A stretch of DNA of 64,000 nt, from NCBI GenBank assembly GCA_030123625.1, contig CP126121.1:4442179-4506178 (forward strand), given 5' to 3'. The position numbers and the translations under genes were made by a program. Below are positions 17,477 to 28,208 of this stretch, in pieces; the stretch's first letter is position 1, and each line of letters starts with the position of its first letter. The DNA is from Nitrospira sp. GTDB lineage: Bacteria > Nitrospirota > Nitrospiria > Nitrospirales > Nitrospiraceae. The notes under the pieces are model-generated. The model was not told where the DNA came from. It did not search any database and saw only the letters and a list, made by a program, of their open reading frames with translations.

Positions 17477-17953
17477 TCAGAAATCCTCGAATTTGATCTC
17501 CACAACCTCGTATTCGACCATCTTGACGGGGGTTCTCACTTCCACAAAATCTCCGACACGTTTTCCGATAAGCGCGCGCCCGACCGGGGATTGTACGGAG
17601 ATCTTGTTGAATTTCATGTCGGCTTCGTCCTGCCCGACTAAGGTGTATTGTTTCTTCGCTTGGGACTCCTGTTCGACGACCGACACGGTCGCGCCGAAGA
17701 CGACCGTCTCGGTGGTGCGCCCCGTCGTTTCCACCACGCGGGCATCCGCGAGCTTCGTTTCGAGTTCGGAGATACGTGACTCAATAAACCCTTGGCGCTC
17801 TTTGGCGGCGTCGTACTCGGCGTTCTCACTGAGATCGCCATGTGCCCTGGCCTCCGCGATCGCTTCGATGACTTTCGGCCGCTCAATCTTGCGCAAACGA
17901 TCCAATTCCGACTTCAACGCATCATAGCCCTTCTTGGTAATTGGGGTCGGCAT
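17477..17953 (-). CDS. greA: Transcription elongation factor GreA
   Basis: Binds RNA polymerase and stimulates cleavage of backtracked transcripts. The ATG at 17953 gives 158 residues, exactly the family norm: an N-terminal coiled coil with HGDLSENAEYDAAKERQ at its tip, then the C-terminal domain with SPVGRALIGKRVGD. The frame remains open ten codons upstream, without matching sequence. It lies downstream of carB on the same strand, separated by a 116-base dispersed repeat, and just upstream of the SAM hydrolase. Confidence 0.95.
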   Translation of the reverse strand: MPTPITKKGYDALKSELDRLRKIERPKVIEAIAEARAHGDLSENAEYDAAKERQGFIESRISELETKLADARVVETTGRTTETVVFGATVSVVEQESQAKKQYTLVGQDEADMKFNKISVQSPVGRALIGKRVGDFVEVRTPVKMVEYEVVEIKFEDF

Positions 17954-17974
17954 ACTCCGGTCGCTCCTGAGAGA

Positions 17975-18090
17975 ATGCTGCAAACGCCCTCCAGCTTCGT
18001 TCTCGCATCGCTCAAGGCCTCAACGTACCAACTACGTACGCCTCAGCCTTTCGCTCACTGCGGCCTTGCTGGACGAACTTTTCCAGCATC
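17975..18090. repeat. Dispersed palindromic repeat element
   Basis: A 116-base element with inverted ends: ATGCTGCAAA at the left and CTTTTCCAGCAT at the right. Inside are CTTCGTTCTCGCATCG, CGTACCAACTACGTACGCC and GCTGGACGAA. It lies between carB and greA. A partial copy is at 16615-16650. I recall closely similar elements as abundant in Nitrospira intergenic DNA, which is recollection and not shown here. No protein is encoded; it may be a REP/MITE-like unit. Confidence 0.7.
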
Positions 18091-18097
18091 CTCTAAT

Positions 18098-21000
18098 TTA
18101 TGGTCGATGATACTCCTGCAATGTGCGAATTGCTAAGCCCTTTTGGAGGGTCGCTTCGATGCCCATCACCGCTGCATGGGCACCCCTCATCGTCGTGAAA
18201 TAGGGAACGCCTCGGTGGAGGGCCTCCCGTCTGATAGACAACGAATCCATATGAGCAGAAGCGGTCCGCACCGTGTTGATGACGAGCGCCACCCCGCCAT
18301 TCTTGATATGGTCGACAATATGCGGACGTCCTTCTTTCACTTTATTGACCGTACTCACTTCAACCCCGTGCTCTCTGAGATAACCGGCTGTACCGCTGGT
18401 CGCTTGAATCTGAAATCCGAGCGCGCACAACCGCTTCGTGAGATCCAATGCGGCAGGACGATCGGATTGCTTCACGCTCACGAAGGCAGTCCCCGATGTC
18501 GGGAGGACTGCGCCGGCGCCCGCTTGGGACTTTGCGAACGCCCATCCGAAATCTCCGTCGATGCCCATCACCTCTCCGGTCGATTTCATTTCAGGCCCCA
18601 GCAGCACATCGACCCCGGGAAATTTATTGAACGGAAAGACCGCTTCTTTGACCGAAAAATGCGCCGGCAGAGGGGCATCCGTAAAACCAAGTTCCTTCAG
18701 GGTTTTCCCCATCATCACCTTCATCGCCAACTTGGCGAGCGGTACGCCGATCGCCTTGCTCACGAACGGCACGGTTCGAGATCCGCGAGGGTTGACTTCA
18801 AGCACATAGATGGTCCGGTCTTTGACGGCAAACTGTGCGTTCATCAGCCCGACGACGCCGAGCTCCCGCGCCAGTAAGCGCATTTGCCGCTCGATGTCGT
18901 GCACAATGGGCTTGTCCAACGTATACGGGGGCAGCGAACAGGCTGAGTCTCCGGAATGGACTCCGGCTTCTTCGATATGCTCCATGATTCCCGCCACCAC
19001 CACGGTTTCGCCGTCAGAAATCGCATCGGCATCGACTTCGATGGCATCGGCAAGGTATCTATCGATCAACACCGGATGATTGGGCGAGGCCTTGACCGCA
19101 GAATGCATGTATTCCAACAAGCCCGCTTCATCGTACACGATCTGCATTGAACGTCCGCCCAGCACATAAGACGGACGAACCATGACCGGATAGCTGATCT
19201 GCCCGGCGATCTGCACCGCTTCCTCGATGGATCTGGCGGTTCCGCTTTCCGCCTGCTTCAAGCCCAACCTATTAAGGAGGTGTCGAAATCGTTCCCTGTC
19301 CTCCGCCAAATCAATGGCATCGGGACTGGTGCCAAGAATCCTGACGTCGGCTTTTGAGAGCGGAAGCGCCAATTTCAAGGGCGTCTGTCCGCCGAACTGC
19401 AAGACCACTCCGATCGGCTGCTCACGATGGACGATGTTGAGAACGTCTTCATGCGTCAACGGCTCGAAGTACAGCCGATCCGACGTATCGTAATCCGTGC
19501 TCACCGTCTCCGGGTTGCAGTTCACCATGATCGTATCGATCGATTCTTCCCGAAGCGCCATCGCCGCATGAACACAGCAATAGTCGAACTCGATCCCCTG
19601 TCCGATTCGATTAGGACCACCCCCCAGAATCACGACCTTTTGCCGATCCGACGGCCTGGCTTCACACTCCTTGCCGTACGTGGAATAGAGGTACGGCGTC
19701 TGAGCCTCGAACTCGGCGGCGCAGGTATCGACCCGCTTATAGGTCACTCCTCGGACCCCTTGCTGGGTACGTGCTTTCTGGACTGTCTCCGCCTCGCATC
19801 CGAGCAATTGTGCGATCCGATCATCGGAAAACCCAAGCTCTTTCGCGTCCCAGAGCAATTCGCTGCCCAAGACGGCCGCTGGTTCGGCGGCATGACCGGC
19901 CAGCATTTGCTCAAAGTCCACCAGCTGTCTGACTTGGTCTAAGAACCAGGGATCGATCCTTGTCGTTGCAAACAGGTCCTCGTCCGTGAATCCCAGGCGC
20001 ATGACGTCGGCCACGTACCACAGTCGTTCCGGTAATGGTGTCCGTAGCACCAGGCTGAGTTTCTCGACCACTTCCGAACGGTTGAATCCGACTGGCACTC
20101 CTCGATCGAGTCCGAACCGGGACGCCAACCCATTCAATTCCAACTCCAGAGAGCGAATGGCCTTCTGGAGAGACTCCTTAAAGGTGCGTCCGATCGCCAT
20201 CACTTCCCCGACCGACTTCATCTGCGTGGTTAAGGTCGGATCGGCACCCTTGAACTTCTGAAAGGCAAATCTTGGGATCTTGACCACCACATAGTCGATC
20301 GTGGGTTCAAACGATGCCTTCGTGACACCGGTGATGTCGTTGGTGATCTCATCCAACGTGTATCCGACGGCCAGCTTGGCGGCGATCTTCGCGATCGGAA
20401 ACCCAGTCGCCTTCGACGCCAACGCCGAGCTTCGAGAGACCCGAGGGTTCATTTCAATGACGACCATCTCCCCATCGGCCGGATTGATGCCGAATTGAAT
20501 ATTTGATCCCCCCGTATCGACCCCGATCTCTCGGATAATACGAAGTGCCGCATCCCGCATCCGTTGGTATTCTTTGTCGGTCAACGTCATGGCAGGCGCA
20601 ACCGTGATACTGTCTCCGGTGTGCACGCCCATCGGATCGAAGTTCTCAATCGGACACACGATGACGACGTTGTCCTTCAGATCGCGCATGACCTCCAATT
20701 CATACTCTTTCCACCCAATGAGCGATTCTTCGATCAGCACCTGACTGACCGGACTCATGGCCAACCCCCAATCGATCAGCCTCTCGAATTCCTCCCGATT
20801 ATAGGCGATGTTTCCGCCCGTTCCTCCCATGGTAAAGGACGGGCGAATAATCGCGGGAAAGCCGACGGTATCGAGAATGGCCAGGGCTTCCTGTCGCGTG
20901 CGGGCCGTACCGCTCTTCGGCACCCGCAGACCGATTCGATGCATCGCCTGCTTGAACGCTTCCCGGTCTTCCGCTTTATGAATGGCCTCCGCTGAAGCGC

Positions 21001-21349
21001 CGATAAGCGAAACACCGTATTTCTCGAGGACCCCTCGCTTCACCAGCCCCATGGTGGTGTTGAGGGCCGTTTGCCCGCCCATGGTCGGCAGCAAGGCGTC
21101 CGGACGTTCTCGATCAATCACCTTCTCAACCACATCCAAGGTAATCGGTTCGACATAGGTCCGATCAGCCATCTCCGGATCCGTCATGATCGTCGCAGGA
21201 TTGCTGTTGATGAGGATGACTCTATAGCCCTCGGCTTTCAGCGCTTTGCAAGCCTGTGTGCCGGAATAATCGAACTCACAGGCTTGGCCGATGACAATCG
21301 GACCGGACCCGATCATGAGGATTGACTGAATGTCCGTACGTTTGGGCAT
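18098..21349 (-). CDS. carB: Carbamoyl-phosphate synthase large subunit
   Basis: Synthesises carbamoyl phosphate from bicarbonate, ATP and the ammonia delivered by CarA, feeding pyrimidine and arginine synthesis. Two homologous ATP-grasp halves are visible: [19 protein letters not shown] at the start and [18 protein letters not shown] near residue 575. The C-terminal MGS-like allosteric domain carries [16 protein letters not shown]. The 1083-residue length is normal. It is the last pyrimidine gene of the minus-strand block and starts 18 bases after the M48 peptidase gene, so it is probably in the same transcript as pyrR-pyrB-pyrC-carA. Confidence 0.97.
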   Translation of the reverse strand: MPKRTDIQSILMIGSGPIVIGQACEFDYSGTQACKALKAEGYRVILINSNPATIMTDPEMADRTYVEPITLDVVEKVIDRERPDALLPTMGGQTALNTTMGLVKRGVLEKYGVSLIGASAEAIHKAEDREAFKQAMHRIGLRVPKSGTARTRQEALAILDTVGFPAIIRPSFTMGGTGGNIAYNREEFERLIDWGLAMSPVSQVLIEESLIGWKEYELEVMRDLKDNVVIVCPIENFDPMGVHTGDSITVAPAMTLTDKEYQRMRDAALRIIREIGVDTGGSNIQFGINPADGEMVVIEMNPRVSRSSALASKATGFPIAKIAAKLAVGYTLDEITNDITGVTKASFEPTIDYVVVKIPRFAFQKFKGADPTLTTQMKSVGEVMAIGRTFKESLQKAIRSLELELNGLASRFGLDRGVPVGFNRSEVVEKLSLVLRTPLPERLWYVADVMRLGFTDEDLFATTRIDPWFLDQVRQLVDFEQMLAGHAAEPAAVLGSELLWDAKELGFSDDRIAQLLGCEAETVQKARTQQGVRGVTYKRVDTCAAEFEAQTPYLYSTYGKECEARPSDRQKVVILGGGPNRIGQGIEFDYCCVHAAMALREESIDTIMVNCNPETVSTDYDTSDRLYFEPLTHEDVLNIVHREQPIGVVLQFGGQTPLKLALPLSKADVRILGTSPDAIDLAEDRERFRHLLNRLGLKQAESGTARSIEEAVQIAGQISYPVMVRPSYVLGGRSMQIVYDEAGLLEYMHSAVKASPNHPVLIDRYLADAIEVDADAISDGETVVVAGIMEHIEEAGVHSGDSACSLPPYTLDKPIVHDIERQMRLLARELGVVGLMNAQFAVKDRTIYVLEVNPRGSRTVPFVSKAIGVPLAKLAMKVMMGKTLKELGFTDAPLPAHFSVKEAVFPFNKFPGVDVLLGPEMKSTGEVMGIDGDFGWAFAKSQAGAGAVLPTSGTAFVSVKQSDRPAALDLTKRLCALGFQIQATSGTAGYLREHGVEVSTVNKVKEGRPHIVDHIKNGGVALVINTVRTASAHMDSLSIRREALHRGVPYFTTMRGAHAAVMGIEATLQKGLAIRTLQEYHRP

Positions 21350-21367
21350 CGTGTCGTGATGGTCGAA

Positions 21368-22330
21368 TCAGCTGGATGGGAGATCTGGCGGCCCAATCAG
21401 CGGATGATAGGGAGCCGGCGCAGGCGGCTCACCCCCCTGCGCTTCGTGGTAGTACTTCAACGCCTCAGGCATCCAGGCTTCAATCTGGTTGATACGCGAT
21501 AGATCGGAAGGATGGGTGGAGAGAAATTCCGGAATATTATGTTGTGATCGGAAACAAACCTTGTCGATCATCTGCCTGGGACACCCGCTCATCCGTTCCC
21601 AAAACGGAACCGCTTCCCGGGGATCGTAGCCGGCCTGCGCCATCAATTTGAGTCCGATGTAGTCCGCCTCGGATTCCTGTTTTCTCCCGAACGGCAAGGA
21701 GACTCCGACTCCATACGCGCTCATGGCAGCCATCGCTGCATCCGGTCGTCCGACAGCGGCTCCGGCCGCCAGCGCACCGACTTGACCGATCGTTTCAAGG
21801 ATGCTTCGGCTATACCGCTCCGCCCCATGGCGTTGGAGCGCATGCGCCACCTCATGTCCGATGACGGTCGCCAAACCGTCTTCGTTCTTCGTCAGCTTCA
21901 GTATCCCCGTGAAGACGGCCACCTTACCGCCCGGCAGCGCGAACGCGTTGATCATACGATCATCCCTAATAATGGCGAACTCCCACTCATACTCCGGCTT
22001 ATTGGCCACCGCTGCAATCCGCTTCCCGACCCGGTTGACCAACTCATTTAACTCGGGGTCATCACTGATCGGAGCCTTACGGAGCAACTCGCGATAGGCG
22101 CCGATGCCCATCGCAATTTCTTTTTCCTCAGAGATATAGATGAATTGATCACGAGCCGTTCCCGGCGCACGGACGCATCCCTCCAGAGTTGAAATGACGC
22201 CGCTCGCTGTGGCCAGACTCAGGAGGCAAGACAACTGCAACATCCCTTGAGCGCCGCGTAAAAGAAGTGCGCGACGGCCGACGGGTTTCAAGAAAAATGT
22301 GCCGATCTCCCGATCTGCCGGTTGTGCCAT
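21368..22330 (-). CDS. Exported M48-family metallopeptidase
   Basis: Zinc metallopeptidase of the M48 (Oma1/BepA-like) family, expected to act in envelope protein quality control. The zinc motif HEVAHALQRHG and the downstream glutamate helix ESEADYIGLKLMAQAGYDP are both present. The N-terminus has a positively charged segment, a hydrophobic stretch near 25-45 and a cysteine (LEGCVRAPG), so a lipoprotein anchor is possible though the lipobox is not perfect. The 320-residue length suits this family. It sits between sppA and carB in the same direction, a mixed envelope/pyrimidine neighbourhood. Confidence 0.85.
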   Translation of the reverse strand: MAQPADREIGTFFLKPVGRRALLLRGAQGMLQLSCLLSLATASGVISTLEGCVRAPGTARDQFIYISEEKEIAMGIGAYRELLRKAPISDDPELNELVNRVGKRIAAVANKPEYEWEFAIIRDDRMINAFALPGGKVAVFTGILKLTKNEDGLATVIGHEVAHALQRHGAERYSRSILETIGQVGALAAGAAVGRPDAAMAAMSAYGVGVSLPFGRKQESEADYIGLKLMAQAGYDPREAVPFWERMSGCPRQMIDKVCFRSQHNIPEFLSTHPSDLSRINQIEAWMPEALKYYHEAQGGEPPAPAPYHPLIGPPDLPSS

Positions 22331-22406
22331 CTGGGATCCTTCGTTCGAAGCCGATCATCTATATTAACATTTCTATTATCATTCATAAGATCGGCGCTGT
22401 CCCTTA

Positions 22407-23357
22407 CTATGGCATCCACAAGTACATGAACTGCGGAGTTCCTCCACGGACAAACGCCATGAGATCGAGATCGGCCAGACCGGCGAACCCGCTCGGCGCC
22501 AACAGCTTGGAATAGACGTTGTTTGAGTATTCACCTGGACGTTGGTACGTCACGACTTTGGCTTCCGTCAGGCCGGCTTTTTTCTTCGCCAATGCAATCG
22601 CGTCTTCGAGATAGCCGATCTCATCGACCAAACCAGCCGCTTTGGCCTGCTCGCCGGTATAGATTCGCCCGTCAGCCAACCGTTTGATCTGCTCCATCTG
22701 TAAATTGGAGCGGCCCTCCTGCACGATGTTCAAGAAGCGTTGATAAAACGAATCGATCAGTCCTTGGAAGATGGCTCGTTCTTCGATCGTCATGGTTCGA
22801 AACGGCGAGCCCATGTCCTTGCGGGGACCCGATGTTACCGCCGTAGCCTCCACCCCCACTTTTTCTAAGAGCCCTCGCGCATTGATGGTGAGCATAATCA
22901 CGCCGATACTGCCGGTCACCGATGAAGGATGTGCCAATACGGTGTCCGCCGCAGCGGCAATGTAGTAGCCTCCCGATGTACCCAGGTCCATGATGGAGGC
23001 GACAATGGGAACCTTACGACCGGCTTTGAACGTTTTCAGCTCGTGATAAATAATATCCGACGCGGTCACCGTTCCCCCAGGAGTATTGATGCGAAGCACA
23101 ACGGCTTTGACGTTCTCATCCTTTGCGGCTCGAGTCAGTTGTTCCTTCACAGTCGCAATCATACTGGGAGTGGTCCGCAATCCCTCTTTATCTTGAGAAC
23201 TAATCACGCCGGAAATTTCAATCAACAACACTTTTGCTTTGCCGGTCCCGTCGACCTGAGTTTCTTGCAGAGGCCCAGGGCCGGGGAACAGCGGAAAATT
23301 GAACGTGCATCCTGACAACACCAGTCCGATCACCCCAATGACAAAACGATTATGCAT
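22407..23357 (-). CDS. sppA: Signal peptide peptidase SppA (36K type)
   Basis: Membrane-anchored serine protease that degrades cleaved signal peptides. The start at 23357 overlaps the carA stop (ATGCATAA) and gives a lipoprotein-like N-terminus ending GLVLSGC. The catalytic serine lies in [17 protein letters not shown] and the general-base lysine in [11 protein letters not shown]. The S49 fold continues with [19 protein letters not shown]. At 316 residues it is the short single-domain type. It is translationally coupled to carA. Confidence 0.9.
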   Translation of the reverse strand: MHNRFVIGVIGLVLSGCTFNFPLFPGPGPLQETQVDGTGKAKVLLIEISGVISSQDKEGLRTTPSMIATVKEQLTRAAKDENVKAVVLRINTPGGTVTASDIIYHELKTFKAGRKVPIVASIMDLGTSGGYYIAAAADTVLAHPSSVTGSIGVIMLTINARGLLEKVGVEATAVTSGPRKDMGSPFRTMTIEERAIFQGLIDSFYQRFLNIVQEGRSNLQMEQIKRLADGRIYTGEQAKAAGLVDEIGYLEDAIALAKKKAGLTEAKVVTYQRPGEYSNNVYSKLLAPSGFAGLADLDLMAFVRGGTPQFMYLWMP

Positions 23358-24534
23358 GATGAGTCTCCATAAGGTGCACGAATTCATCAAACAAGTAGGC
23401 GGCATCATGAGGACCCGGCGAAGCCTCCGGGTGGTATTGGACGGAGAAGACCGGATAATCCAAACTAGCCATTCCCTCGATCGAGTAATCGTTCAAGCTG
23501 ATATGGGTGAGCGACAGTTTTCCAAAGCGAGCGTCGATCACAGGCGGAAACGTCGGCACTTCAAGAAGTGACGCAGGACCCTGCACGGCGAAATTATGAT
23601 TCTGCGACGTAATTTCGACTTTTCTCGTCCGAAGATTCATCACGGGATGATTCGCCCCATGGTGGCCGAACTTCAGTTTATAGGTCTTGAGACCGAAGGC
23701 CAAACAGAGAATCTGATGGCCCAAACAGATGCCGAAGATCGGATAACGTCCGATCAATTTCTCCATTGTCTTCGCGGCATAGAGAAGACCCTCCGGATCC
23801 CCCGGGCCATTTGAGAGGAAAATGCCGTCGGGCCTGAGTGCTTCAACTTCAACGGCTGATGTCGCAGCCGGTACCACCGTGACCTGACAGCCGACATCCA
23901 CCAATCGCCTCAGGATGTTGTGCTTGATGCCGAAGTCGTAGGCCACGACCCGCCAAGGCTTGGACGTTCTCCGTTCACTGCCGTTTGCCGATGGCGCCCA
24001 ATTGCCGGTCCCCGTCGTCCAGTCATATGGACGTGCGCAAGTGACCTCAGCCGCCAAATCTCGACCGATGATGCCGGGAGCTCGCCTGGCTTGTTGTACA
24101 GCCCGATCAGGATCAACATTGAGATGAGTGATCAGTCCCTGCTGTGACCCATGCTCACGCAAATGCCTTGTTAAGGCTCTCGTATCGATTCCTTCGATCG
24201 CGACCACCTTGGCTTTCTTCAATGATTCCTGAAGGGTCTGCTTGCTCCGCCAGTTGCTGACAAGACGGCTGGCTTCCATGACCACGAACCCCTCAGCCCA
24301 GGCTCTGCGGGATTCCATATCTTCAGGCGTGATCCCATAGTTGCCGATGTGCGGACAGGTCATCGTGATGATCTGTCCCTTATACGACGGATCAGTCAGT
24401 ATCTCCTGATAGCCGGTCATGGCCGTATTAAAAACGACCTCCCCAACCGCCTCTCCCTCATAGCCGAGCGCGCGGCCTTCGAACACCGTTCCATCCGCTA
24501 GTGCCAACAACGCTTTCTTCACAGTTATCTTCAT
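23350..24534 (-). CDS. carA: Carbamoyl-phosphate synthase small subunit
   Basis: Glutaminase subunit that supplies ammonia to CarB. The N-terminal CarA domain shows [20 protein letters not shown] and [19 protein letters not shown]. The class-I amidotransferase domain has the nucleophile in [15 protein letters not shown] and the His-Glu pair in [11 protein letters not shown]. The 394-residue length is standard. It overlaps the DUF4149 gene upstream by four bases and sppA downstream by eight, so it lies inside a tightly packed operon, separated from carB by sppA and the M48 gene. Confidence 0.96.
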   Translation of the reverse strand: MKITVKKALLALADGTVFEGRALGYEGEAVGEVVFNTAMTGYQEILTDPSYKGQIITMTCPHIGNYGITPEDMESRRAWAEGFVVMEASRLVSNWRSKQTLQESLKKAKVVAIEGIDTRALTRHLREHGSQQGLITHLNVDPDRAVQQARRAPGIIGRDLAAEVTCARPYDWTTGTGNWAPSANGSERRTSKPWRVVAYDFGIKHNILRRLVDVGCQVTVVPAATSAVEVEALRPDGIFLSNGPGDPEGLLYAAKTMEKLIGRYPIFGICLGHQILCLAFGLKTYKLKFGHHGANHPVMNLRTRKVEITSQNHNFAVQGPASLLEVPTFPPVIDARFGKLSLTHISLNDYSIEGMASLDYPVFSVQYHPEASPGPHDAAYLFDEFVHLMETHHA

Positions 24535-25043
24535 CCCCTCCGGTCGAGCGAGTGTTTGGCCTTGATTCCGATGAGCGCGAGCCCTAAGAAAAGGTTGAGC
24601 ATATACAAGGCTCTGATCGGCAACAGGACACGAAACAGCCCTTCCAAAGCTGTTTTCCTGGTCGTCTCGTCTTTCGTCGCGAATGCCTGCGCTTGGAGCG
24701 CCACTGCATTCGGGTGCAGAACCATAATAATGAGCCCGGCGATCATGACCATAACTGCCAGGATAATCATCTCACTCCGGCCGACCTCCACGATCGGATC
24801 CCCGCTCCACCGGCGATACCAGAGTGTCGCGCAGAGAACAGCACCCGTCCCGCCGACAAACCGATGATAGCCTTCGAACGCCCGGGTCAAGAACATGCCT
24901 CCCGCATCCTGCCCTCCGAATGTATTGAACACGGCGGGAATCACCGCCCCGCTCAGCACGATCATGCCTCCGACCCACACGGCGAGCGCGACCCACTCCA
25001 GCGTGAGACAGGCCACCATCCCCCAACGGGACAGCCGCTGCAC
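24531..25043 (-). CDS. DUF4149-like integral membrane protein
   Basis: Small membrane protein with four likely transmembrane segments and the conserved first block [22 protein letters not shown], typical of DUF4149. Function unknown. The start is uncertain: the GTG at 25043 follows the pyrC stop by a few bases and has GTGGAGCGG upstream, while a TTG at 25073 would overlap pyrC and an ATG at 25019 is shorter. It lies between pyrC and carA with a four-base overlap into carA, so it is cotranscribed with pyrimidine genes. Confidence 0.75.
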   Translation of the reverse strand: MQRLSRWGMVACLTLEWVALAVWVGGMIVLSGAVIPAVFNTFGGQDAGGMFLTRAFEGYHRFVGGTGAVLCATLWYRRWSGDPIVEVGRSEMIILAVMVMIAGLIIMVLHPNAVALQAQAFATKDETTRKTALEGLFRVLLPIRALYMLNLFLGLALIGIKAKHSLDRRG

Positions 25044-25047
25044 AGCA

Positions 25048-26334
25048 CTACCGCTCCACCGGACCGGTCTCAAACACCACTCTGCCGCCTACAATGGTCG
25101 TATTCACCCGGCCTTTTACTTTCCACCCCGCAAACGGCGTATTGCGGCTTTTGGAGCGGAACTTGGACGGATCGACTTCCCACTGTTCTTGCTGATCGAC
25201 GATGACGACATCGGCATCCGCGCCGACCGCCAGCGTCCCCTTCTTGAGCCCGAATGCTGCGGCCGGAGCCGAGGTCAGCTTCTGGACCGCTTGTTCCAGC
25301 GACAGCACCCCTTCCTCCACCAATCCCAATGTCAGCGGCAGCGCCGTCTCAAGTCCGACGATTCCGAACGGGGCCTCGGTGAAATCCTGTTGTTTCTCCT
25401 GTGTCGCATGGGGGGCGTGATCGGTCGCAATCACATCAATCGTGCCGTCTCGTAAGCCCTCCTTGATCGCCTGTACATCGGTCCAGGTGCGCAACGGGGG
25501 ATTCATCTTCGCGTGAGTGTTGTAGCCTCGCACCAGTTCTTCCGTAAGCATGAAGTGATGGGGACAAGCCTCCGCCGTCACCTGAATTCCCCGGGCTTTC
25601 GCCTCTCTCACCATTCGAACCGACCCGGCTGTGCTGATATGTGCCAGATGGAGGCGCGCTTCCGTCAGTTCCGAGAGTGAGAGATTGCGCGCCACCATCA
25701 CATCCTCCGCCGCGGCCGGGATACCGGGCAATCCCAGCTCGGTCGAGACCAATCCCTCATTCATACAGCCGCATTCCGCCAGATGCAGGTCTTCGCAATG
25801 GTCGACGACCGTCAGATCGAATGCCAAGGCATATTCCATCGCTCGCCGCATGACGAGACTGTTCATCACAGGCTTGCCGTCATCGGAAATCGCCACACAG
25901 CCGGACCGCCGCAGATCGCCGATTTCCGCTAGTTCTTTCCCCTCCGATCCTTTTGTGATGGCGCCGATCGGGAGCACGTTTGCCAGCCCGGCTAACCGTG
26001 CTCGTTCCAATATGAATTCCGTCACAGCTTGGTTATCGTTCACGGGGTTCGTGTTGGGCATGCAACAGACCGTCGTAAATCCGCCCGCAACCGCCGCAGC
26101 GCTGCCGCTCTGGATCGTTTCTTTGTATTCGAACCCCGGCTCGCGAAAATGGACGTGTAAATCCACCAACCCCGGCATCACAAGCTTCCCATCGGCTCGA
26201 ATGGTCCGGGCATCGACAGGTGAGGAAAGGTTCGGTCCTACTGCGGCTATCTTGCCCTTCTCGATGAGTACATCGGCGATGCCGACAAACCTGCCTGGAT
26301 CGATGACATGGCCCCCTTTAATCAAAATCGGCAC
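25048..26334 (-). CDS. pyrC: Dihydroorotase
   Basis: Zinc amidohydrolase that cyclises N-carbamoyl-aspartate to dihydroorotate, the third pyrimidine step. The metal-binding DLHVHFREPGFEYKE, the carboxylated-lysine region and ATDHAPHATQEKQ near residue 305 are all intact, indicating an active class-I enzyme and not the inactive PyrC' form. The 428-residue length is normal. It begins 27 bases after pyrB. Confidence 0.95.
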   Translation of the reverse strand: MPILIKGGHVIDPGRFVGIADVLIEKGKIAAVGPNLSSPVDARTIRADGKLVMPGLVDLHVHFREPGFEYKETIQSGSAAAVAGGFTTVCCMPNTNPVNDNQAVTEFILERARLAGLANVLPIGAITKGSEGKELAEIGDLRRSGCVAISDDGKPVMNSLVMRRAMEYALAFDLTVVDHCEDLHLAECGCMNEGLVSTELGLPGIPAAAEDVMVARNLSLSELTEARLHLAHISTAGSVRMVREAKARGIQVTAEACPHHFMLTEELVRGYNTHAKMNPPLRTWTDVQAIKEGLRDGTIDVIATDHAPHATQEKQQDFTEAPFGIVGLETALPLTLGLVEEGVLSLEQAVQKLTSAPAAAFGLKKGTLAVGADADVVIVDQQEQWEVDPSKFRSKSRNTPFAGWKVKGRVNTTIVGGRVVFETGPVER

Positions 26335-26361
26335 GATCAGCCCTCTCTACAATGTGCGGAA

Positions 26362-27285
26362 TCACGAGCTCGCTCCGGACATGAGATACAAAATTCCCAT
26401 ACGCACCGCCACACCGTTTGCCACTTGATCGAGAATGACCGAGGACAAACTATCGGCGACATCCGGGGCGATTTCCACTCCTCGATTGATCGGCCCCGGG
26501 TGCATGACAATGGCGCCGGCGTCCGCCAGCCGCACTCGTTCGGCCGTTAGGCCATAAAGCCTCGAATACTCTCTGATCGTGGGAAACTGCGCTCTCCCCT
26601 GCCGTTCCAGCTGCAGCCGAAGCATCATAATGACATTCGCATCGCGCAGACCTTTGTCCATGTCGTAATATACTTTGGCTCCCAGCCGCTCCACGCTGCG
26701 CGGCATCATTGTCGGCGGTCCCACCACACGCACTTCGGCACCGAGCTTGAGAAGCGCGTAGATATTCGAACGGGCGACGCGGCTATGCGACACGTCGCCG
26801 ACGATCGCGACGCGCAATCCGTGGAAATTCATTCCCCGTTGCCGAATCGTGTACAGATCGAGTAATGCCTGCGTCGGATGCTCATGCCACCCGTCGCCGG
26901 CATTGATGACGGACGACTTGACGCCGTTTGCCAGTGTTTCAGCGGCTCCCGCCGAAGAGTGCCGCAGGACGATGATGTCCGCCTGCATGGCTTCGATATT
27001 CCGCGCCGTGTCGAGGAGCGTTTCCCCCTTCACCACGCTGCTGGAGGAAGGAGAAAAGTTGATCACATCGGCGCTGAGGCGCTTGGCCGCCAGCTCAAAG
27101 GATGTGCGGGTTCTGGTGCTCGGCTCAAAGAAGAGATTCACGACGGTCTTGCCTCGGAGAGCCGGCACTTTTTTGATTTCACGCCCGGTCACTTCCTTGA
27201 AGGAATCTGCCGTGTCCAGGACGAGCCTGATCTCATCCACGGACAACGGGGCGAGACTCAGCAGATCTTTGCGCTTGAGGCTCAT
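26362..27285 (-). CDS. pyrB: Aspartate carbamoyltransferase catalytic subunit
   Basis: Condenses carbamoyl phosphate and aspartate. The carbamoyl-phosphate site [19 protein letters not shown] and the aspartate-site region [13 protein letters not shown] are complete. The 307-residue length fits. There is no pyrI nearby, so regulation is probably at transcription through PyrR. It starts 13 bases after pyrR. Confidence 0.96.
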   Translation of the reverse strand: MSLKRKDLLSLAPLSVDEIRLVLDTADSFKEVTGREIKKVPALRGKTVVNLFFEPSTRTRTSFELAAKRLSADVINFSPSSSSVVKGETLLDTARNIEAMQADIIVLRHSSAGAAETLANGVKSSVINAGDGWHEHPTQALLDLYTIRQRGMNFHGLRVAIVGDVSHSRVARSNIYALLKLGAEVRVVGPPTMMPRSVERLGAKVYYDMDKGLRDANVIMMLRLQLERQGRAQFPTIREYSRLYGLTAERVRLADAGAIVMHPGPINRGVEIAPDVADSLSSVILDQVANGVAVRMGILYLMSGASS

Positions 27286-27298
27286 GAGATTCTCCGCT

Positions 27299-27880
<582 letters not shown>

Positions 27881-27916
27881 TTATACGATTAATCTCACAT
27901 CTAAGATTTTAGACAT
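27881..27916 (-). CDS. Possible 11-codon leader ORF before pyrR
   Basis: An ATG directly after the terminator T-run opens a frame encoding MSKILDVRLIV and then a TAA stop. GAGGAGG, which forms the 3' arm of the terminator stem, is positioned as a ribosome site seven T residues before the ATG. This would couple leader translation to attenuation and reinitiation at pyrR. It could equally be chance. Confidence 0.35.
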   Translation of the reverse strand: MSKILDVRLIV

Positions 27917-27951
27917 AAAAAAACCTCCTCACATTACAGTGTGAGAAGGTT
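27915..27951 (-). terminator. Intrinsic attenuator terminator upstream of pyrR
   Basis: On the minus strand AACCTTCTCACA (27951-27940) and TGTGAGGAGGTT (27933-27922) form a 12-bp stem with one G-U pair and a six-base loop. A run of seven T follows. It lies between the promoter and pyrR, the expected position of a PyrR-controlled attenuator. Confidence 0.85.
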
Positions 27952-27997
27952 GCTTTATCACCGGTCGTAGCCGGACGCACATTCATGATTGGCTCCT

Positions 27998-28019
27998 TGC
28001 TCACCTCACTGGATGAGCA
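27998..28019 (-). promoter_or_regulatory. PyrR-binding stem-loop in the pyr leader
   Basis: The minus strand reads TGCTCA, then a loop region containing TCCAGTGAGG, then TGAGCA, a six-base perfect stem. The loop matches the known PyrR-binding consensus UCCNGNGAGG. It is the first structure after the candidate promoter and precedes the terminator by about 45 bases. When UMP is high, PyrR binding here would favour termination. Confidence 0.8.
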
Positions 28020-28033
28020 TTAAAGGTTTCGGC

Positions 28034-28063
28034 ATCCTACTGAAAATGCCCGGAATCTGTCAA
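28034..28063 (-). promoter_or_regulatory. Candidate pyr operon promoter
   Basis: Minus-strand TTGACA (28063-28058) is followed after 18 bases by TAGGAT (28039-28034). The spacing and the position just before the PyrR-binding loop fit a sigma-70 promoter for pyrR and downstream genes. The bases up to 28208 hold nothing else recognisable. Confidence 0.7.
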
Positions 28064-28208
28064 GCGCTCAAAGACAGAACAATGCGGCAAGCAATTTTTC
28101 ACAATCTTCCGGTTTTTTGATTCGGTCCCGTTCTTTGGCCTCAAAAATCCGTTTGATTCATACCATGTCTTAGTCCACTGTCCAATATTGACGAAGGGCT
28201 TGGCGAAA

